From NCBI GenBank assembly GCA_963971405.1, contig OZ020488.1, positions 23,517,089 through 23,581,088 on the forward strand: a DNA stretch of 64,000 nt, in the 5' to 3' direction. Positions 60,130-64,000 of the stretch are shown piece by piece. The first letter of the stretch is position 1; every line of letters starts with the position of its first letter. The translations under genes were made by a program, and so were the position numbers. Origin of the DNA: Psococerastis gibbosa. Taxonomy: Eukaryota; Arthropoda; Insecta; Psocodea; Psocidae. The notes below the pieces were generated by a model. It made no database searches. It worked only from the letters and a program-made list of their open reading frames with translations, and had not been told where the DNA came from.

Positions 60130-60573
60130 AATGAGGTTCTGTAGGGACAGTTTTGGTCACTAGGTTTGCTGACGACAAACCGATATCCATATTATTCAAA
60201 ATGGCCGCCGTTTGCATGCAAAAACTAAGCTCTTAGCATCTAATTAATTCTTTTAATATTTTTTATAATATTTTTACTATGCCTGGACCTTATTTCGCTG
60301 CATATAATTTAATATATATATTCTCCATGATTTATAGAAAAATATCACTTTAAAATAATACGTAATTAAAAATCATATTAAAATAGTATTGAGGCTTATG
60401 GAAAAATCAACGCTTTGATATCACTGGAACTAGTAAACAAAAAATAACAAAAACTCTAAGTTTTTGTTATTTTTTGTTTATTAAAATGAAATACCACGAA
60501 GTCACGAGTAATCTAATTATTTATATTGGAACTAGTGCTGCTATCTACAAAATGACGCCACAAATGAACCCCA
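60130..60573 (+). repeat. dispersed repeat D1, copy 2
   Basis: Second copy of the repeat at 4.3 kb, same orientation, nested in a TIR element and split by the 92-bp Penelope tail insertion. Confidence 0.75.
60435..60526 (+). mobile_element. 92-bp Penelope tail mini-insertion with hairpin
   Basis: TGGAACTAGT occurs at 60425-60434 and 60527-60536. Between them lies a 92-bp copy of the Penelope tail ending GTAATCTAATTATTTATA. Its first 45 bases are a perfect 21-bp inverted repeat with a 3-nt loop (60435-60455 and 60459-60479). The insertion interrupts a repeat whose uninterrupted copy is at 4309-4727. Confidence 0.75.
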
Positions 60574-60784
60574 TTGAATAAAATCCGGTATTATAATAAC
60601 CCCAAATCGCCATGATCGGGTTGCTGATTGATTCGTTGTACACAAGTATTGTTGGAACAACTTTATTTATTGCATAAGAATAATTTTCTAACCTACATGT
60701 TGGCACATCTTCATTCTTTACGAATTTTCGAGACACTGTGCTGTTATTGTTGTGGTAGTATAATACTTTACAACTTATTGTCCT

Positions 60785-61412
60785 GCAGCCTGATCGAGGC
60801 GATTATAATACCGGTATTTACTTAATCCTGGTATTAAAAATGTAAACAAGATAATTTTATAATGGAAAGTGCTATTCAAAATTTGTTTGTTTACAGATAT
60901 AATCCTAGGGTATTTATTTAACCCCGGTATTTATTTAATCCCCTGGTAATAAAAATGTAAACACGATAATTTTATAATAGAAAGTGCTATTCAAAATTTG
61001 TTTGTTTACAGATATAATCCTAGGGTATTTATTTAACCCCGGTATTTATTTAATCCCCTGGTAATAAAAATGTAAACAAGATAATTTTATAATGGAAAGT
61101 GCTATTCAAAATTTGTTTGTTTACAGATATAATCCTAGGGTATTTATTTAACCCCGGTATTTATTTAATCCCCTGGTAATAAAAATGTAAACAAGATAAT
61201 TTTATAATGGAAAGTGCTATTCAAAATTTGTTTGTTTACAGTTACAATCCTAGGGTATTTATTTAACACCGGTATTTATTTAATCCCCTGGTAATAAAAA
61301 TGTAAACAAGATAATTTTATAATGGAAAGTGCTATTCAAAATTTGTTTGTTTACAGTTATAATCCTAGGTATTTATTTAACCCCGGTATTATAATCGCCT
61401 CGATCAGGCTGC
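60785..61412. mobile_element. TIR element with five 115-bp tandem repeats
   Basis: Perfect 30-bp inverted ends, starting GCAGCCTGATCGAGGCGATT, lie at 60785-60814 and 61383-61412. Between them is a head-to-tail array with a 115-bp period: the sequence ATAATTTTATAAT recurs at 60851, 60966, 61081, 61196 and 61311. The ends share CGATTATAATACCGG-like sequence with the element 160 bp upstream, so the two are related. No ORF. Confidence 0.75.
60838..61385 (+). repeat. 115-bp satellite-like tandem array
   Basis: About 4.8 units differ at only a few positions (for example ATAG for ATGG in unit 2, and GTTACAATCC in unit 4). Each unit has TGTAAAC and GTTTACA in inverted orientation and a CCCCGGTATTTATTTAAT block like the inner edge of the TIRs. 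Confidence 0.85.
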
Positions 61413-61761
61413 TGGCACTCCTGATGAGCCATCGGAAAATACTATCATGGGTATGAGGCAAAGTTGAGCGTGACTCACAACTATACAGCGATCCAGCAAA
61501 GTGAGTTAGAAGTTGACGCAGAGATGTAGACCACGCCTAATTCTTGTCAGTTACACCTACATCCCCCTCCCCAACTTCCCTAGTGTCTCCCCCTCCCCAA
61601 CCCTTAAGCACCTTCAAAGCCAATCCCACCGTGTTTACCTAAGACTGCGACAGGATTATTTTCCTCTGATGAAAAATCGAGGTCAAATTGAGCAGTCTTG
61701 CTACGCAGGGCAGCAGGTGTATATTTCTTGCACATTTCTGAAACCAAAATGTTGGATCTTC

Positions 61762-62134
61762 TTCTTCTTCTTCTGGCTCTATAGCCCTTGATGAGCTTAG
61801 GCCTGTTCAACACTCCTCCAGTCATCTCCGTTTTGTACAACCATCTACGAACTCCAAACTCGTGAAGGTCAGTTTCCAACTCATCCTTCCAGCGTTTTCG
61901 ATGACGTCCGGCCAGACGTCTTCCTGTCATTCTTGCTTTGTACATCTTTTTCGTCATGCGGTCGTTTGACGTTCCCAGCCATCTTATGCGTTGCGCTTTT
62001 ATAAAGCGGACTATGCCTTCGGCGTTGTTTCTTATACGCCACTCTCCGTCTTCGCATATAGGGGCCCATATCCTTATTATATTTCTTTCCATGTCCAAAA
62101 TGTTGGATGACATTGGTAAAATACGAAAACACAA
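61762..62134 (-). pseudogene. LINE C-terminal fragment, minus strand
   Basis: On the minus strand an open frame reads ICEDGEWRIRNNAEGIVRFI, then QRIRWLGTSNDRM, ARMTGRRLAGRHRKRWKDEL and TDLHEFGVRRW, ending at a (GAA)n tail near 61762-61780. This is the C-terminal domain of a widespread arthropod non-LTR element. It is the same family as the + strand fragment at 20.6 kb, with about 50 coding residues overlapping. Confidence 0.75.
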
Positions 62135-63804
62135 TATGGTTGTGTATTTGTGTTACGTACGCTGTACGGGAAGCAGGGGTTCGCGAAGCCTATTTATGAG
62201 ACAGATATCGCATACTGGGAGACAGCCAGTGGGAGAGTTAACTAGGGCATTCTCATTTAATAATACGATACTAGGATAATAATACTACAGTATATAGGTT
62301 AGTGACTTGTAACAGAAAATCTTCAAAACTATGAGAATCACTGAAGATCGCTTTACGTTGGAGTGGAAATGATTTGAGACGGAGAAATTTCAAGAAAACA
62401 TTGTAAAATTGTAAAATGTAATAAACACTGTGTACAACCTTATTTATGGGTTTAGTGCAAATTCCTCCAACCAATCGTTATAGTAATAATTGTAAGCTTG
62501 CATAGATATACAATAATCTAGTGTATTTACGTATTAGTACTAGCACAGTAAGTTTCGGTAATGAGCATTAAATACTCCTTTAGCTTATTCCGTGCTCTGT
62601 AATTTACATTTAAATCATTTATTGAAAGTAGCTTCCCTTGGGATTTTCTTAGTTTGACAGCATTACAGCATCGGGGAACTAGACATGTTATAGTTAATGT
62701 ATTGTAAAGTTAATTACGGTATCTTAAGAGTAGTACAATGACTACAGGGTCTAGCACAAAACTCAGCAAGAGTTCAAAATCGACTTATAGCGTCTTCTCC
62801 TTCCTTGTCAACGTTCAGCAACTTCTTAAACTTTGATTCATTGAGTTAGCTAAGTGAAGCCAGGAGCATTTTGCTTACGACGATATATGCAAATTTTGAT
62901 GTCAGGTTTAAAGAAATCTGAATGTCAATTTATCAAGATATTCATTTAGTCGCAGTCTTCCATTAGTGGCATCCCTGGGGGCTCTCTATTCTTTCCATGT
63001 TCTTATGAAGGCTTCTTAATGCAAATAGGTTGAGATGTTCATTAGCTGCGAAGGGAAAGCGGCCTCGAGCGGTACATTTCGCCTATCTCCCCTCATGTTC
63101 CTTCTTATTAAGGCTTCGGAAATAGGCAGGATGTTAATTTTCTTAGAACGCGGAGATTTCCTTACCGCTTTTTAGCTACGGGATAAAATGCCAACCGTTA
63201 AGTAATTACTAAGTTGAGGTAGAGTTTTTAGAGATGAGATGCCAGCGGGCTTAAGACTTGTCAACAGATGGCTGAGATGCTGTTTAAGAATATAGGTTTT
63301 TGATCATAGGCTTGATTAAACAGGAATTGTAACTCAAAAAATGAAGAGTAAAAAATCTAAGCCAACCAAAAAACTCAATAGTTTCATCCCTTTTATGTTA
63401 ATTCGTATAAATGGACTGGGTTCCTATTTTATTCATATGCTCTTATTGGAAAAAGGAAATGGAAATATCAAAGAAATCATATAACTTTACAATCTTTCAC
63501 TAGAATATTTGCTAACTTTCTTTCAGTGTCCACATACTATTCTCTCATTTTTTCCATCTCATCTAATATTCAGATTTTTCTGTTCTTATATTGAGAAACT
63601 CTTTTCTACCAAGTTACCTATAAAAACATAATAATGGAATACTAACTTATAGGAATGACTTGTCTCTATGTCAATCTACATAAATGCAGTACTGCAGTAG
63701 TCGAGAGAGGTTGTACTGTAGATATTTTCTTATGGAAGTTGAAAGGGAAATAATAAATTTATGTCGATTTTCATAATTATCATTTTTGCCTTCCCTATTT
63801 AAAT
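62135..63804. other. noncoding, nothing recognised
   Basis: AT-rich; no exon or repeat could be supported. Confidence 0.4.
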
Positions 63805-64000
63805 TTATAAGGAAAGCTTTGTGATGGTTGAAATTTTCGACAGGAACAGGAACAAACATAAAAGTGTTATTTTACGAAATATCTGTGTGTATATCCGTCT
63901 GTAGAACGATATGCGGCCAAACTACTCGACAGAATTCGATGAGATCAGGGAGGTTTTATTTATAATTTTTTAGAACATTTCTATCGATGCTAAATAGAGT
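63805..64000 (+). repeat. repeat R1, start of a further copy
   Basis: Begins GGAAAGCTTTGTGATGGTTG and continues through TTTACGAAATATCTGTGTG and GCCAAACTACTCGACAG, as in the other R1 copies. It is cut by, or diverges before, the window end. Confidence 0.55.

Larger units (their letters stand above)
59803..60627. mobile_element. TIR element with nested repeats, 825 bp
   Basis: Inverted ends of about 42 bp: TCAGCAACCCAATCACGG ... TTATAATACCGG on the left, and its complement (CCGGTATTATAATAACCCC ... GGGTTGCTGA) at 60585-60627. The interior carries a second inverted repeat (59899-59925 with 60079-60106), the dispersed repeat at 60130-60573, and the 92-bp Penelope insertion inside that. No clear target duplication. 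Confidence 0.55.

Noticed and set aside
60785..61412. CRISPR array (regular repeats)
   Set aside because: The repeats are 115 bp head to tail without unique spacers, enclosed by TIRs, in a eukaryotic genome.

Overview
This is a window of an AT-rich, intron-rich, transposon-dense animal nuclear genome. Two host genes are clear. Both are split by GT-AG introns, lie on the + strand, and have recognisable animal homologues: failed axon connections (fax) and dimethylarginine dimethylaminohydrolase (DDAH). The fax sequence is close to the insect form. The mix of Penelope, RTE-like and Jockey/I-like elements, hAT and Harbinger-like MITEs and a tRNA-derived SINE fits an arthropod with a large genome. 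I cannot fix the species.

Layout. 1-9.9 kb: noncoding sequence upstream of, or in the 5' intron of, fax. It holds a 473-bp palindromic MITE, a 0.4-kb dispersed repeat and a tRNA-like sequence. 9.9-19.1 kb: the last five coding exons of fax. Its introns carry an RTE-like LINE remnant, a Jockey/I-like LINE remnant and several small repeats. 19.1-24.7 kb: intergenic, with two LINE 3' fragments and a deleted MITE. 24.7-33.8 kb: the complete four-exon DDAH gene (267 codons), whose introns hold three SINE copies, a LINE tail and a palindromic element. 33.8-64 kb: almost entirely repeats. These include a TIR transposon remnant with a decayed ORF (35.5-36.5 kb), a head-to-head inverted pair of Penelope-like elements with GIY-YIG endonuclease (38.36-41.31 kb) flanked by an 11-bp direct repeat, and a possible promoter near 43.1-43.3 kb. 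They continue with a 1-kb palindrome of a repeat called R1 here (44.1-45.3 kb), a hAT MITE with a perfect 8-bp target duplication (49.2-49.5 kb), two LINE 3' ends with 3'UTR hairpins (50.5-53.6 kb), and another R1 copy with a CTGT-rich microsatellite (54.7-55.7 kb). Last comes a nest of related TIR elements, one with five 115-bp tandem repeats (59.8-61.4 kb).

The two genes show no functional link in the sequence beyond being same-strand neighbours. fax is a GST/thioredoxin-fold protein of neural development. DDAH degrades methylarginines that inhibit nitric oxide synthase.

No CRISPR array, prokaryotic operon or rRNA was seen. The most interesting structures are transposon architectures: (i) a Penelope-like composite and a 92-bp mini-insertion that share the same left and right termini, the smaller being almost half perfect hairpin; (ii) four palindromic MITEs with a shared GGCGGCTATTCCACCG-like end and differing interiors; (iii) the TIR element with internal 115-bp repeats; (iv) hairpins near the 3' ends of several LINE fragments. 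All were read by eye, so boundaries without a target duplication are approximate.
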